DNA from: Golubevia sp. BC0850
Taxonomy: Eukaryota > Basidiomycota > Exobasidiomycetes > Golubeviales > Golubeviaceae
Length of the DNA: 64,000 nucleotides
Assembly: GCA_012976225.1 (NCBI GenBank)
Contig: JAAVVG010000001.1
Location: forward strand, 1,178,001-1,242,000
Direction of reading: 5' to 3'
Numbering within the stretch: position 1 is the stretch's first letter; every line of letters begins with the position of its first letter. The translations under genes were made by a program, and so were the position numbers. Positions 1 through 11,944 of this stretch are shown here, piece after piece. The notes under the pieces were generated by a model. The model was given only the letters and a program-made list of their open reading frames with translations, had not been told where the DNA came from and searched no databases.

Positions 1-3000
1 AACGAATCACGCCAATACAACTACCGAAGAGGACCCTGATCGAAACAATGGTTTCTTGAGACAGCAGAAAAGAGCTGGCTGGATGATCGTGATAGCTCTC
101 CTGCAAAGCATTGCCTGGACCCTGAGATTGGGTTATGCGATGATTCTCGATGGTACAAGAAATCAGTTCTTGATAGCTGGAGCTTCGCTCTTCGCCTGGG
201 TGAGTCTTGTGAACATTTCTCAGAGTATATAGTATCATCAGATACCTGCTAACGAAGACTTTGATCCTCTGATTCGCAGGTCTTCATCCTCTGCCACCTC
301 TTCACTAGACCTCCTCAAACTCCATCCTACTTCCTTCTAGTCCTCTTTTTTCTCTTCGAAGCATCAATTCTGGTTTCACTATTTGAGAAGACTCCAGTGT
401 TCTCATCCCTTCCTCCAACAAAGTGGTTCAGTTGGGGGCTCATTGGAGAGATCTGGGATTTCATTCTCTGTTCTCTGGAGATCTTCTTCGTCTTGAAAGC
501 ACCAATCAGAGCTGGAGGTTATGAAGCACATGTACCTCTGAAAGAGAGGATTAGATTAGAGAAAGGAGAAATAGTACCTGAACAAGAAGATTTGAAGAAA
601 AGCTATCTGTTGTGTCCAACTTCGCCAGAGGATTACACAGATTTCCTTTCAATTCTTTCATATTCTTGGATGAATCCGATTCAATCTCTGGCTCTCAAGC
701 GATCGCTTTTACCAACTGATATTTGGAAACTCAGGAAAATCAATGGAGTTGAAGTTCTTTCGAAGAAGTTTGGAGATCTTAGAGCAACGAAGAGCTCACT
801 GATGGTTAGAATTTTGACAGCCAATGCTCAAGATATCCTGAAAGACGTGGTCTTCAAAACTACTGGAGTCTCTCTTGCTTATGGTGAGTCACAGTAGAGA
901 GAGAGAGAGAGTCATTCACGGACTTTTGACTGACAAACCGGCGCTCTCTTTTGTGTCTCCATCATCACAGCTGGTCCGGCTCTGATGAAGAAGATTCTAG
1001 AGAGCATAGAAGAGGCTTCTCATGGTGACTCTGACTCTGCCACCAACGCCTGGACACCTCGTCAAAGAGCTTTCGTCTTCGCATGCATCGCACTGCTACT
1101 AACGTTCATCAGATTCATCTCTGAGCTTCTGAACTTCCACGCAGCAAGACAAGTTGGACTTCGGATTCGTATCACTCTAGTGGTTGAGTGTTTCGAAAAG
1201 GCTTTGAGAAGGAGAGATCTCAGTGGAGCTGTTGCTAGTGAAAGTCAAGATTCAGGAGCTGATTTGGGAAAGATCGTCAACATCATGGCTACCGATATCA
1301 ACACTCTACTAAGAATGGGATGTGATCTGCACCAACTCTATGGTGCTCCAGTTGAAGCAATAGTAGCGATCTCGCTTCTATATGGAGTTCTAGGGAAGGC
1401 AGCTTTCGTCGGCTTATCGATTCTACTTCTAGCAGTTCCAGTCAACTACTACCTTGGGAACTTGAACTTCAAGCTTCAAAAGTCTTACAGTACCTCTAGA
1501 GATGTTCGGATCTCGCTCACTAATGAGATGTTGGGGTCTATCAAGTTTCTCAAGCTACAAGGGGTAGACTCTCAGTGGTCGGATCAAGTGCTCAAAGCAA
1601 GGGAGACCGAGCTCAAACACCTCCTACGAACTCGAATAACTGGTTTCATGCTCAACATGCTTTGGAGTGTGGTCCCGATACTGGTGTCTTTCTCTTCATT
1701 CCTCTACTACGTCAGAGTTCAGAAAGAAGAGCTCACTGTCGCAGTGATCTTCACAGCGATCACTTTGTTCACTCTTCTAAGAAGCCCTTTGAACGTGATC
1801 CCGACATTCTTCCTTCTCTCCTTGCAAGCTCTGGTTTCTGTTCGTCGATTGGAAGGCGAGTCATCTGGTGCTACCCCCGCAAGTGAAAGTAGAGGCTCAA
1901 GTCGCCTCGAATGAGGAAGAGAGAGGAACGGTCGTGACACTAACCTATGACTGCTTCTTTCACTTCTTAAACAGGGTTCCTGAACGAAGAAGAGGTCGAG
2001 GAAGCTATTTCTGCTCTCTCGAAGAAGCGTACAAGTTCAAACAGGAGAAGTTTAGCTTTCGACCAAGCGACGTTCAGCTGGCACGGAAAGACTGGAAGCA
2101 ATGCGTTTCAACTCAGGGGAATAAGCTTCGACCTTCCAGAAAGTGGTCTTGTCGTCATCGCAGGGCCCACGTCCAGCGGAAAATCTTCACTTCTCGCCGC
2201 TATTCTGGGAGAGATGAAGCTGGAATCTGGAATCGTCAGACGAGACAAATTCATCGACGGGAAGAGCAACTTCTCTTTCGCCGGTCAGACCTCGTGGCTA
2301 GAAGCTGGTCGATCCATTAAAGACAACATCATCTTCACTTCGAACTTCGACGAAAAGAGATACCGAAAGATTCTCACTGCCTGCGCTCTTGACGAGGATC
2401 TGGCAGAGTTCGAAGATGGAGATGAGACAAGAGTTAGCTCTCATACGCTCTCAGGCGGTCAGAAGGCTCGAATTGCTCTTTCGAGATGTCTCTATTCGAC
2501 TTCTCATACCCTGATTTTGGATGACGTTCTTTCTGCAGTCGACACTCAGGTCCAACAACGACTCTACGAAACCCTCAAGGGACCTCTAGTTCAAGGCAGA
2601 AGAGTGATCCTCGTCACTCATCACTTGGGACTCGTTCTCCCGAGCGTAAGCCACTTGATCTTACTTCAAAGGGGCGAGATCGAGGGGCAAGGATCGCCAA
2701 CTGAGTTACAGGCACGAGGCTTGTTGACCGATCTGGTCGGAGAAGAAGAGAAGCAGCAAGTTCAAGTCGAATCACAATCCTCCACCTCTACGAAGGATGA
2801 TTCCGACCTAAAGAGGAAGAGCAGAGCAGCCGAAGTCGAGTCAAAGACTCCGAAGCTCTTGTATGAGCTTGAGAAGCGTAGAGAAGGAGCAGTTCGTTGG
2901 TCTTTCTGGAGTCTGTACGTCCGAGCATCTTCTCCCCTCGCTTGGCTTGCAGTTGTTCTGTTATCGATCGGTGAGTATATACTAGGGAACTAGGTAACAT

Positions 3001-5136
3001 GAAAAATTGAATTCCTCTGAGCTGATTTCCTCCCTCAAGATTCCTCCCCTAGCCATGCGAGTCGCTTCGACTGGAGAGCAACTCTGGTTGAAGATGTGGG
3101 GAGAAGCTTATTCCAGAAGTACAGACATCAATTGGATTTTGACCTTCCCGCCAGCTTCAGGTCACGAGGGCTACTATCTGAACGGATTAGCTCTCATTGG
3201 TCTCACAATCATTGGACTTCAATCTATCCTACTTCTCTTCTTCTATTTCGCCGAGATGCAAGCCTCCAGATTCATCTACGCAAGACTGCTATCCACTGTC
3301 ATCGGAGCTCCTCTCAGATTTTTCAACATCACACCTCAAGGTCGTATCCTTCAAAGATTCACTGGAGACATGGCTGTCGTAGATGACGAGCTGCCTAGCA
3401 ATACGATGGGCTTTCTCGCGCACACGTTGTCGTTAATCACCTACTTAGGAGTCTGCCTTTTCATCGTTCCTGGCTTTCTGGTCCCTTCTCTACTCTTGCT
3501 TTTCGCGGGTCCGTGGATCGTGAATGGATTTTTGGCAGCTACTAGAGGTGCGTCTTGTCAGCTGACTGCCGTTGCTCGCCTCTCAGAATGCTCATTCTTT
3601 CTCCTGTTCTACAGATATGCAACGAATTGAGTCAACGTCCACTTCTCCCATCTACTCTCAGTTTCAAGAAGCTCTGGAAGGGATCTCTGTCATTAGAAGT
3701 TTCGGTGCCGAGAACATCTACTTGGACAGAATCATTACAGCAACTTCAAACTCGATGAGCAATTGGTGGGCAATCTGCACAATAGAAGTGTGGCTCTCTT
3801 TCAGATCTCAGATTCTAGGAGGAGTTGCTGTCTTTTGTGTCACTCTCCTTGCTCTCACAGGTGCTGTTTCAGCTGGAAGTGCGGGAATGGTCATGACCTC
3901 TGTGAGTTATTCTCGTTCCACTTACTTTCGTCCTTGAAAATTAAACTCATTCGTTCTCGCTCCCCTTTCCTTTACTTCTCTATCTACCCTGAACTTCAAA
4001 CAGGCCGCTCTTCTCACTCAAATCACCTACTACGTAATCAACGACTTCAAACATCTTAACAACAACATCAACAGCATCGAGCGAATTGCTGAATATATGG
4101 ACATGGATCAAGAAGCCTCTTCTCAAGCTTCACCTCCTGCTGCTTGGCCAACTTCGTCTGGCTTTATCATTGTCCAGAATCTATCTCTAAGGTACGCTCC
4201 GGAGCTCCCCGAAGTGCTTCGTGGGATCTCATTCGAGATCAAGCCACTGGAGAAAATTGGGATCGTTGGAAGGGTGAGTGATCTGCTTTGCCCTGGCAAG
4301 ATATAGAACGTCTTCATGGCTACTGATTTCATTCCATCCTCATTTTCTCTAGTCTGGATCTGGCAAGTCCTCGCTCGCTTCTAGCTTTTTCAGAGCAACT
4401 GAGCTTTCTGGTGGCAGTATATGGATCGACGGAATCGACATCAGCAAGATCAAGTTGGAAGATCTGAGGAAAAGACTCAGCATCGTGGCCCAAGACCCAG
4501 TGCTCTTTTCAGGGACAATTAGAACGACCTTAGACCCTTTCGATGAACACTCGGATGAAGAGCTCCTCAATGCTCTACGACAGGTTCAGATTTCAGGAAG
4601 CAAAAGCGGAACCTCAACTCCTCGAAACTCTGGAGAAGATGATTTCAGCTTGATCACCTCGCTCGTACTTGACTCTCCGATATCTGCTGGTGGCTCAAAT
4701 CTATCGGCGGGTCAAGGTCAGCTGCTTTCTCTTGCAAGAGCTCTACTTCGAGATTCAAGAGTCGTCATCTTGGATGAAGCAACATCCTCGACTGAGTGAG
4801 TGTTATAGAAAATTCCGAACTACGGTTGTCAGCTCTTCTGACCGACGTTGCTCTCTTTCTGCTTCACCCTATCTATACAGTCTACAGACCGACGCTCTGA
4901 TTCAGAAAGCGATTCGTTCGATGAGCCAATCAATCGTGATAACAGTGGCCCATCGACTCAAATCTGTCATCGACTACGACAGAATCATCGTCCTTCAAAA
5001 TGGGCACATCGTCGAGCTAGACACGCCTTTCAATCTTCTTTCGAATCCTGATGGAATCTTCACCACAATGTGCAAGCATGCTGGCTCTAGAGAATACGCA
5101 GAGTTGAGAAAAGCAGCCGGTTTGGGTGACTTGTAA
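1..5136 (+). CDS. ABCC/MRP-type ABC transporter, 5' end outside the window
   Basis: ATP-driven exporter of the ABCC (multidrug-resistance-associated) family, expected in the plasma or vacuolar membrane and moving conjugates or drugs. I read nine exons: 2-199, 280-883, 971-1855, 1975-2970, 3053-3547, 3615-3901, 4004-4273, 4353-4795 and 4881-5136. They give about 1,477 visible residues in one closed frame, and the N-terminus lies upstream. The order is membrane segments, a first ABC transmembrane domain, NBD1 (Walker A GPTSSGKSS, signature LSGGQ, Walker B LILDD), a second transmembrane domain and NBD2 (Walker A GRSGSGKSS, signature LSAGQ, Walker B VILDEATSS, then the H-loop in TVAHRL). NBD1 has Asp where NBD2 has the catalytic Glu, and this asymmetry is typical of ABCC proteins. 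The third visible intron (1856-1974) starts with GC, not GT. Substrate cannot be told from sequence. Convergent with the dioxygenase gene, 37 bp apart. Confidence 0.93.
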
Positions 5137-5173
5137 CTAGATTACTGTAAATGGATTCCTCTTTCTTCGAAAC

Positions 5174-6323
5174 TTAACCCCACTGATACATGTTCCAGCA
5201 CAAAGCTCCTTCATTCAGATCGAATATCTCTTTTCCCTGTTCGTCGTCGTGAGAAGCGCCCAATGAAACGAAAGCCGCTGCAGTGGGGGTGAAGTTAGGT
5301 GGAAGAGTAGAAGTCAGTTTCTCCTGTTCTGCCACCGCCCTCTGTTCGTATCAATGCAAGGTACTCACGAAGAAGATGTTCCGGAGTCGGATGAGCCTCC
5401 AAGAAGTCTTTCCTTTGAAAGAGGTCGATCGATTCCTTCCACCTTTTCGAGTTTTCTGGATCCGTGCCCTGTTCCGGCTTCAGTAGAAGAGCTTTGTTGA
5501 GCCCCTCGATGAAAGTGCTTGCGTAGTCTGGTTTCTCTAGATTTCCTGATCTCATCCTAGTCATGAAATCCCTGAGGTTATGAACGCTCATTCCTCCGCC
5601 GACAATGGCTATTCCTTGCTCTCTCAGTCCTCTCAATGCCAGTCCCAGCTTCAAAGAGTCCAAAGGATCTTCGGATCTTGGTAATGAGACTTGGACTAGA
5701 GGAACCTTAGGGGTCAATTCTTTGTTGAAAGAGACTATGAAAGGGACAAAGACTCCGTGATCGAGACCACGATTGGTTTGTTGAACCTCGATTCCATGAG
5801 AGTTTAGGTGAGAGGCTACAGAGGTCGAAAAAGATTTCGGATTGCTAGACTTGAAAGTTTGGGAATAGTAGTGAGATGGGAATCCGTAGAAGTCGTAAAC
5901 CAGCGGGTTGGTTTCGTTGGTGTCTGGTGAGTGCAGGTGGCAACGAAGATCAGAAGTAAGTGTCTGCCTTCCTTAAACCCTTTCTCAAAAGATGATACTT
6001 GATTTAATGATGTGAAGGATTTGGCTTCTAGGACTCGTAGACTCACTGATGTAGACACCTTTTGGGCGATCCTCCGCTTGCCAATGGGCGGAAACAATAA
6101 CGATCCCTTTCAACTTCTCTCCGTAACCCAAGAGTTCCTTTCCAATGCTCTGCCATTTCTTGTAGGCTAAGTGCTGAGTATCGAACATGGTAGGAGGTCC
6201 TCCATGAGAAATAAAAATTGCAGGGGCTCTGAACGCGGTGGAACTCATGGTAGAGCTGTTGAAGAGTAGAATTGAAGACGCGAGTAGGATGATGAGAGAG
6301 AAGAAAAGTATCCTTGATGGCAT
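5174..6323 (-). CDS. LigB-type extradiol dioxygenase, DODA-like
   Basis: Class III extradiol ring-cleavage dioxygenase resembling 4,5-DOPA dioxygenase, which opens catechol rings with a metal ion bound by histidines. Exons 6323-6047, 5923-5369 and 5277-5174 join in frame and end in MYQWG. Expected metal and active-site histidines are visible in SHGGPP, SAHWQ and LDHGVFVP, and the family motif IYDFYGFP appears as VYDFYGFP. The C-terminal exon carries the conserved LGASHDDE stretch. The first Met gives a 25-residue hydrophobic leader; a second Met (position 6248, MSSTAF) would give the usual soluble protein. A TATA-like box 43 bp before the first ATG leaves both starts possible. Real substrate (DOPA or another catechol) is not determined. 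Confidence 0.88.
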
Positions 6324-6731
6324 AAAGAGGGAAAATGTTCGAAACGAAAGAAAGAAGAGAAGGCCTTTATACCTTTCGAAGCTGGTCGGGTGAAGTGTTA
6401 TGGCCGTCTTGTCTCGGTCCCGACCTGCTCTGAAGGAAAGGGAAGGAAAAGAAGGGAAGGGAAGGGAAGGAATGTCGTGGAAATGAGCCGATAATACCTA
6501 TGTAAGAAAGTTGAGAAAAGGAAGAGGATTCGAATCAAGAAGAAAATAAGGGAAATAGAATCTCGATGACGTCTTCTTCGGTTGCACGGTGAGAGTCTGA
6601 GATATCGCGTTCTGATCTGCACCAGCCTGAATCTATATCATCTTTACTGCCACTCTCCACCTTTTCCTTTTCGAACCTGATCTACCTTCTTCAAGCCTTC
6701 CCTATAACCTCAATATCTTCATCTTCCCAGG
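6324..6731. promoter_or_regulatory. Divergent promoter region between DODA-like gene and unknown gene
   Basis: Intergenic stretch between two divergent genes. It holds the TATA-like box of the left gene and pyrimidine-rich runs (CTTTCC-like) before the ATG of the right gene. A purine-rich GGGAAGG repeat lies near 6430-6470. No ORF with coding character was seen. Confidence 0.5.
6366..6371 (-). promoter_or_regulatory. TATA-like box of the DODA-like gene
   Basis: TATAAA on the minus strand, 43 bp upstream of the first ATG (6323). The spacing would put transcription start just before that ATG, which slightly favours the longer protein, but internal initiation at 6248 is not excluded. Confidence 0.45.
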
Positions 6732-8393
6732 ATGCCACCTCTGAAGAGACCTACAACGTCGACTCATTCCTCCTCTTCCTCATCCTCAAGATTCCAAGCA
6801 GCCACCAGCTCCAACAACAATTCAACCAGCACAAGTCGTAGTTCAACTCCAACGCATCCATCCATTTCAAATTTAAGCTCTCAATCTATGCTATCATCTT
6901 CCAGCAAGCGATCTCGCAAGTTCACCGCTTTCAAAGCTCCATCTCCATCTACCACTTCCAGCACTCGCTCCCCTTCCTCCCTTTCCAACTCATCAAACCC
7001 TTCATCTTCATCCGCTTCATCATCAACTATTTCGATTATAGCTTTAACTTCTCCATCCTACCCAGCCTCACTCCGATCCTTGGTTCTCTCCTTGACCAAC
7101 GATCGTTACCCTGGAGCTCCAGGGACTGCACTTTTCAAAGCAAGGGAAGCCAACGAAAGAGAGATCACAAGACAACGAAGAGAGAAGAGGAGATTAGAGG
7201 AAAGAAAGGAAGAGTTGGAAAGGTTAGGACTCAACGTCAATGGTGGAGTCGTTTCAGCTGGTGGATCCAGTTCTATTAGCGGTGGGGGAAGCGGGGGAAG
7301 CGGGGGAAGAGAGAAGAGAGCTAGAAGAAGCACTCCAGTGATGAATGGAGCTAATGGTGGCAATGGAAATGGAATTGGAGGAGGAAATGGGAAGAAGAGC
7401 AACGCTAGGAAAGCTTTGAATCTTGGTGGCAGCATAGACCCTGATTCTCTTCCTGTGCCCACGGCTCAAGATCAACACCTCCCAGCTCCATCAACTAGAA
7501 CTAGAAGACCAGCTTCAAGAGGTTCCTCTCCAGTTCCCTTAACTGGAGCTACTACTTCTCCATCCAAAGATCACCCCGCCAATGAGAACGAAGCCAGCAG
7601 TCAAGCTTCTTCAAGAGGAGCTAGTCCAGATTCAAACCGACATCAACTTTCTTCTAGCTCCAATTCTTCCAATACCTCAGCCACCACTCAACCTTTTCAA
7701 TCAAGTCCTTTAGCTAGAGATGTCACTTCTGCAAACAACGAGAATCAATCCGAAGAGAAGGCAGAACTGGGTGGTAGACCTTTGAAGAGGAAAGCTAGTG
7801 CTTTGATTAACGAGATTGTTTACGATGAATCTAATGCCGAGAAGCTGGTCAAAGAAGATGAAGGTTCAGCAAAGAAGAAATCAAATCAGAGTGATTCTGT
7901 AGAGATTAATCTGGAGGAAAATCAAATCCAACCTCCTTTAGCTGCTAATGCTCATCATACTGGGACTTCGCCTTCACCATTATTTAGAGCTGCAATCCAT
8001 TCTTCTCCTTTGGCTCAATCTTCCTCTGAGTTCCCAGACAATTCAGTTACCTCAGCAAATCAAATCGACCCAGTAGTAATCTCAGGTGAAGACGGGTTGG
8101 TTGCAGATGAGCCAGATTTAGTGGATCAAGGGTATGGGTCAGATGTATCCGCTTCAAACAATCAATTAACTACTTCAACAAGCGGTAGAAAGAGAGTTGC
8201 TCCCAAGAGGTTAGAAGGTTTCCATCAACCTGTAAGAAGATCTGGTAGCAGAGCGACTGCCTCTCCTGCTCCTCCAGCCAACAACGCCACAGGTTCTAGT
8301 ACAAGCAACAATCTTTCAAATGGGAACGGAGCCGTAAATGCCAATGGGACTGGAAACGAAGCTAGTGGGAGTCCCGTAGTCGCTCAAGGTTAG
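6732..8393 (+). CDS. Unrecognised Ser/Asn-rich, probably nuclear protein
   Basis: Single open frame of 553 residues with no intron needed. I do not recognise the family. The first 100 residues are Ser/Thr/Pro-rich. Residues about 110-175 are the only well-ordered-looking part: a short hydrophobic segment (SLRSLVLSLTNDRYPGAPG) followed by a highly charged Arg/Glu/Lys helix suited to coiled-coil formation. Gly/Asn/Ser-rich disorder follows. Basic clusters such as GGREKRARRS, KRKAS and GRKRVAPKR could be nuclear localisation signals or DNA contacts. Codon use looks like the neighbours and the frame is long, so it is very likely a real gene. A regulatory or chromatin role is only a guess. Confidence 0.75.
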   Translation: MPPLKRPTTSTHSSSSSSSRFQAATSSNNNSTSTSRSSTPTHPSISNLSSQSMLSSSSKRSRKFTAFKAPSPSTTSSTRSPSSLSNSSNPSSSSASSSTISIIALTSPSYPASLRSLVLSLTNDRYPGAPGTALFKAREANEREITRQRREKRRLEERKEELERLGLNVNGGVVSAGGSSSISGGGSGGSGGREKRARRSTPVMNGANGGNGNGIGGGNGKKSNARKALNLGGSIDPDSLPVPTAQDQHLPAPSTRTRRPASRGSSPVPLTGATTSPSKDHPANENEASSQASSRGASPDSNRHQLSSSSNSSNTSATTQPFQSSPLARDVTSANNENQSEEKAELGGRPLKRKASALINEIVYDESNAEKLVKEDEGSAKKKSNQSDSVEINLEENQIQPPLAANAHHTGTSPSPLFRAAIHSSPLAQSSSEFPDNSVTSANQIDPVVISGEDGLVADEPDLVDQGYGSDVSASNNQLTTSTSGRKRVAPKRLEGFHQPVRRSGSRATASPAPPANNATGSSTSNNLSNGNGAVNANGTGNEASGSPVVAQG

Positions 8394-9421
8394 AAGTTCA
8401 ATCTCAAAGGATAGCATTCATTCAATTTTCGAGGCCACATCTATTCTCCAAATCATCATTTCAAACCTTAACAGACCCCTTAGCAATTTCAGACAATCAG
8501 AGTCTTCTGAAATTCCAGACTTCAACTGCCCCTCAATTTTCCAAGCGTCCCTTTAACTCTCAATCCGAATCGACCATCATCCATCAAGCCATTCTTCCAG
8601 TCCAACAATGATTTATTTCCTCTTTTTAAACATCGAATCTCCGTTCCTCTTCTTCTCCTGTAATTCCCGATTCTCCTTTTTGCTATCTCGTCACCCATCT
8701 TACGTGCTTCCTTCCTTACCCCCTTCACTCCTCTGCTTTCGATCCCTTCCTTCCTTTTCTTCATGTTTTCTTCTGATTTCTCCTTGTCGTTCTCTTCCCT
8801 TTTTTTCGATTTCCTCGTCAACAGTCAGTTACCAATTCTCACAAATTCCAACTTCAATTCCGCATCACACCAATTTCATCAAATCAAATTCCTCCCTTCT
8901 TCGTCTTGTCTCTTCTTTCCCTTTCTTTGCTGCTGTTTCCCCTTATTGCATTCCCCCTCTTCCGTCTTTGTTTTTTGCTTGTTCCTCTTTGTTTCTCAAA
9001 TCCTTTCAATCTCTCGCAACTTGATACTCCTTTTTTGCCCTCCCGAACACTCTACTCTTGTTTGTCTCTCATTCGTGGATCTCAGTAAAGATGCGACCTT
9101 GCAACCCAATCTGTCTTTGTTTTTTGACTGCTCTGAAGTCGAGATGTGTTGGGTCAGTCTCATGCTATTGAGGGGCCAATCAAATATTTCGTTTGAATCC
9201 ACAACGAGTTACGATCAGACTTCTTAACATCTAAAGCTTCGTCATCTGGGAGCCTCTATGCCCAGAGAAAGAGAAACAAAGAATCAGTCAGTCAAAAACA
9301 CCACGGGTTCAAATTGGATTTCAAAAACAAAATTGTCTATTCCCATTCTTCGATCTCAACCACACACGTTTCCCCATTCATCCTTCTTATCAACGCAGAA
9401 CTAAGTCTTTCGGAGAGCTGC
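8394..9421. other. Convergent intergenic region with a long pyrimidine tract
   Basis: About 1 kb between the 3' ends of the unknown gene and PGK. From about 8600 to 9060 the plus strand is strongly C/T-rich with many CTTCCTT and TTTCCC runs. Open frames here are Ser/Phe/Leu artefacts of that composition. No RNA gene was recognised. Confidence 0.5.
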
Positions 9422-11629
9422 TCACTTTTCAGACAAAGCGCTAACACCAGGTAGATCTTTACCCTCCAACAATTCCAAAGAAGCACCTCCACCAGTAGAG
9501 CAGTGAGAGATTCCTTCTTCAGCTCCGTAGTTAGCGACGACAGTAGCGGTATCTCCACCTCCAACGATGACTGTTGAACCTGATTTCTCGGCCTTTAGAC
9601 AGGCGTCCAACATAGATTTGGAACCTCCGGCGAAGTTTGGGAATTCGAAGACTCCAGCGGGTCTGAGGCAGATTGTGCAGAAAAGAAAGGGTGAGAATTG
9701 GAAGGATAGAGGAGAAGGTCGAAACCAGAAGAGTCAGAAACTCTTCCTATTCTTTTGTAATCACAGAAACCTCGAAGCCCGCCTTCCCTCACGAAACCAC
9801 TCACCCATTCCAAAGAATAGTCTTAGCTTCACCAATGGTCTTTTCGAAAAGAGCTCTACTCTTTTCACCAGCATCTAGACCCATCCAGCCATCTGGGATT
9901 CCTTCCTCATCAGTTGCTTTACCGACGTTTGCGTCCTTGGAAAAGTTATCAGCAGTGACGTAATCGACTGGGAAGACCAATTCGACGTTGTTCTTCTTAG
10001 CTTTCTCGACCAAGGCAGCGACTTTTGAAGATCCATCTTCATCGAAAAGAGAGTTTCCAATCTTGACGTTGTCGAGAGTTTTCTTGAAGGTGAAGGCCAT
10101 TCCTCCGCAGATGATTAAGGAGTTTACCTAGGAGAGAGGAAGAGAGAGAGGGAAAGAGGTACGTTAGAAAGAAGGTCCGATAAGAGAGGGTATTTCTGGT
10201 CCATTGGGTTTCTGTGATTTATCCCTCTGTATTCCTCTTTTCCAACTTCTTCAGGCACTCACCTTGTCAAGCATATTCTCAATCAACAAGATCTTATCTG
10301 AAACCTTAGCACCACCAAGAATAGCCAAAAACGGTCTTTCAGGTTTCTCCAAAGCTTTAGCGAAGAATTCCAATTCCTTCTTCATTAAGAATCCGGCCGC
10401 TCTCTGTTGAAGTTGAACCCCGACCATACTAGAATGACCACGATGGGCAGTTCCAAAAGCGTCATTCACATAAACGTCTGCCAAAGAAGTCAAGGATTTT
10501 CTGAAAGCCTCAACTTTGGAACTTTCAGCCTTGACTTTCTCTCCAGAGGCATCTTTTCCTTTTCCTTCTTCTTCGACGTGGAAACGTAGGTTTTCTAAAA
10601 GAATGATGGAACCGTTTGGAGCGGATGAAACTGCTTTTTCAGTCTCTGATCCGACGCAATCGGGTAGGAAGGTTACTTCTTGAGAGAGAAGAGAGGAGAG
10701 TTTGTCGGCTACTGGCTTTAAGGAGTATTTTGAAACCACTTGTCCATCTGGACGTCCGAGATGTGACATGAGGATGATGGTCTTTGCCTCTGAAAGAGGG
10801 GGAAGGAAAGGGGCGGTATGTTAGAAGAAGGCTTTGAAACTGGAAGGGTAGATTGCTGTTCATTCCTTGGAATCTCTCTCTCTCTTCCTTCTGCAACGAG
10901 TAGCCCAAAGACAGCTCAGTTGGAAATGATCTCAGCATCTTTGCGGATCAGTGAGTGGAAATTGCTCAAAAGCCATGAGCGAGGACGAAGTAGAGGAGAG
11001 ATAAGAGCGAAACATAGGAGTCCACCTTGGCAAAGGCTCGACCTTTTAACAGTTCCATCTGAATGCTGAGTTCAGTGGGACTCTCTTTTGATCAGGATTG
11101 TCATGAAATCCTCATCGAAGAGGATAGCACAGAAGACTGAGGGGAAGGAAGGTTTCCCAAAGGAATTCCAATAATCTCTCCGTCTTCCCTCTCTGGCCCA
11201 TGTCTGATCTCCAAGCCTTGTTTCCCCTGAACATGACATCTAAAATATTGACCGCAACCTCAGAAACCCTGAAAGACTTACTCTGTTCGATGGCATACTT
11301 GATGGTTGGTAAAGCGGCAGTGATCCTTTGAGGGTTAGTGATCTTGTCACCGTCCATTGGGACATTGAAGTCGACACTGCAGGGATGGTGGAGTGGAGAT
11401 CAACATGAAAAGTCAGCATGAGTAAGGTTAGTGATGAGAGGTAGAGAGGATAGAACAGAATTCAAGGTAGGAGAGGACAGGAAGAGGGAAAGAGGGAGAG
11501 GGGTGGAGCAGATTCTAAAGCCAATCAGAATCAGCTATTGAAAGTGTTGACGGATCTTACTGACCGAATGAGAACTTTCTTGTCTTTTAGATCAACATCT
11601 GAGATGCTTAACTTGTTAGAGAGCGACAT
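9422..11629 (-). CDS. PGK1: Phosphoglycerate kinase
   Basis: Glycolytic enzyme making ATP and 3-phosphoglycerate from 1,3-bisphosphoglycerate in the cytosol. Exons 11629-11565, 11376-11282, 10789-10263, 10127-9805 and 9662-9422 total 1,251 bp and give 416 residues, exactly the family length. Motifs seen: VDFNVPMDG near the start, [34 protein letters not shown], the hinge region [20 protein letters not shown] and the nucleotide-binding GGGDTATVV with [11 protein letters not shown]. The first two introns (188 and 492 bp) are long for this genome, which is common for 5' introns of highly expressed fungal genes. Start chosen because it gives [14 protein letters not shown], the standard N-terminus. 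Confidence 0.98.
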
Positions 11630-11944
11630 GATTAGTAGTGTTGTTGTTCGGGAAAGGAAGGAATAGATTCTCTGTCAGAACTTCTTCTGCTGAAATGGCT
11701 CGTGCACCCTGCACTGCACTCTCTCAAGTTGTTGGTTGAGGTTCGGTTCGGTTCCAATCTCAACAAAACATCAAAGAATCGAACTGGAATCTACTGAAAA
11801 GCCTCAATTCAACCCTCAAACCAGCAAGCAAGCCCGGCTTCAAGGCTAACCGTCCCCAACTTCATCTCTTCTCCTCGCTATCACTTCTAGCTATTTAAAC
11901 CCCATCTTCCCTCCTTTACTCCCTGTACTCGTCTTCCAACAATC
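11630..11944. promoter_or_regulatory. Divergent promoter between PGK1 and enoyl-CoA isomerase gene
   Basis: 315 bp separating two divergent start codons. A TATTTAAA-like element lies near 11890, about 50 bp before the right-hand ATG. No conserved binding site was identified with confidence. Confidence 0.5.

Noticed and set aside
8608-9227. Several plus-strand open frames rich in Ser, Phe and Leu
   Set aside because: They follow from the C/T-rich composition, overlap in three frames, and have no recognisable domain or splice partners.
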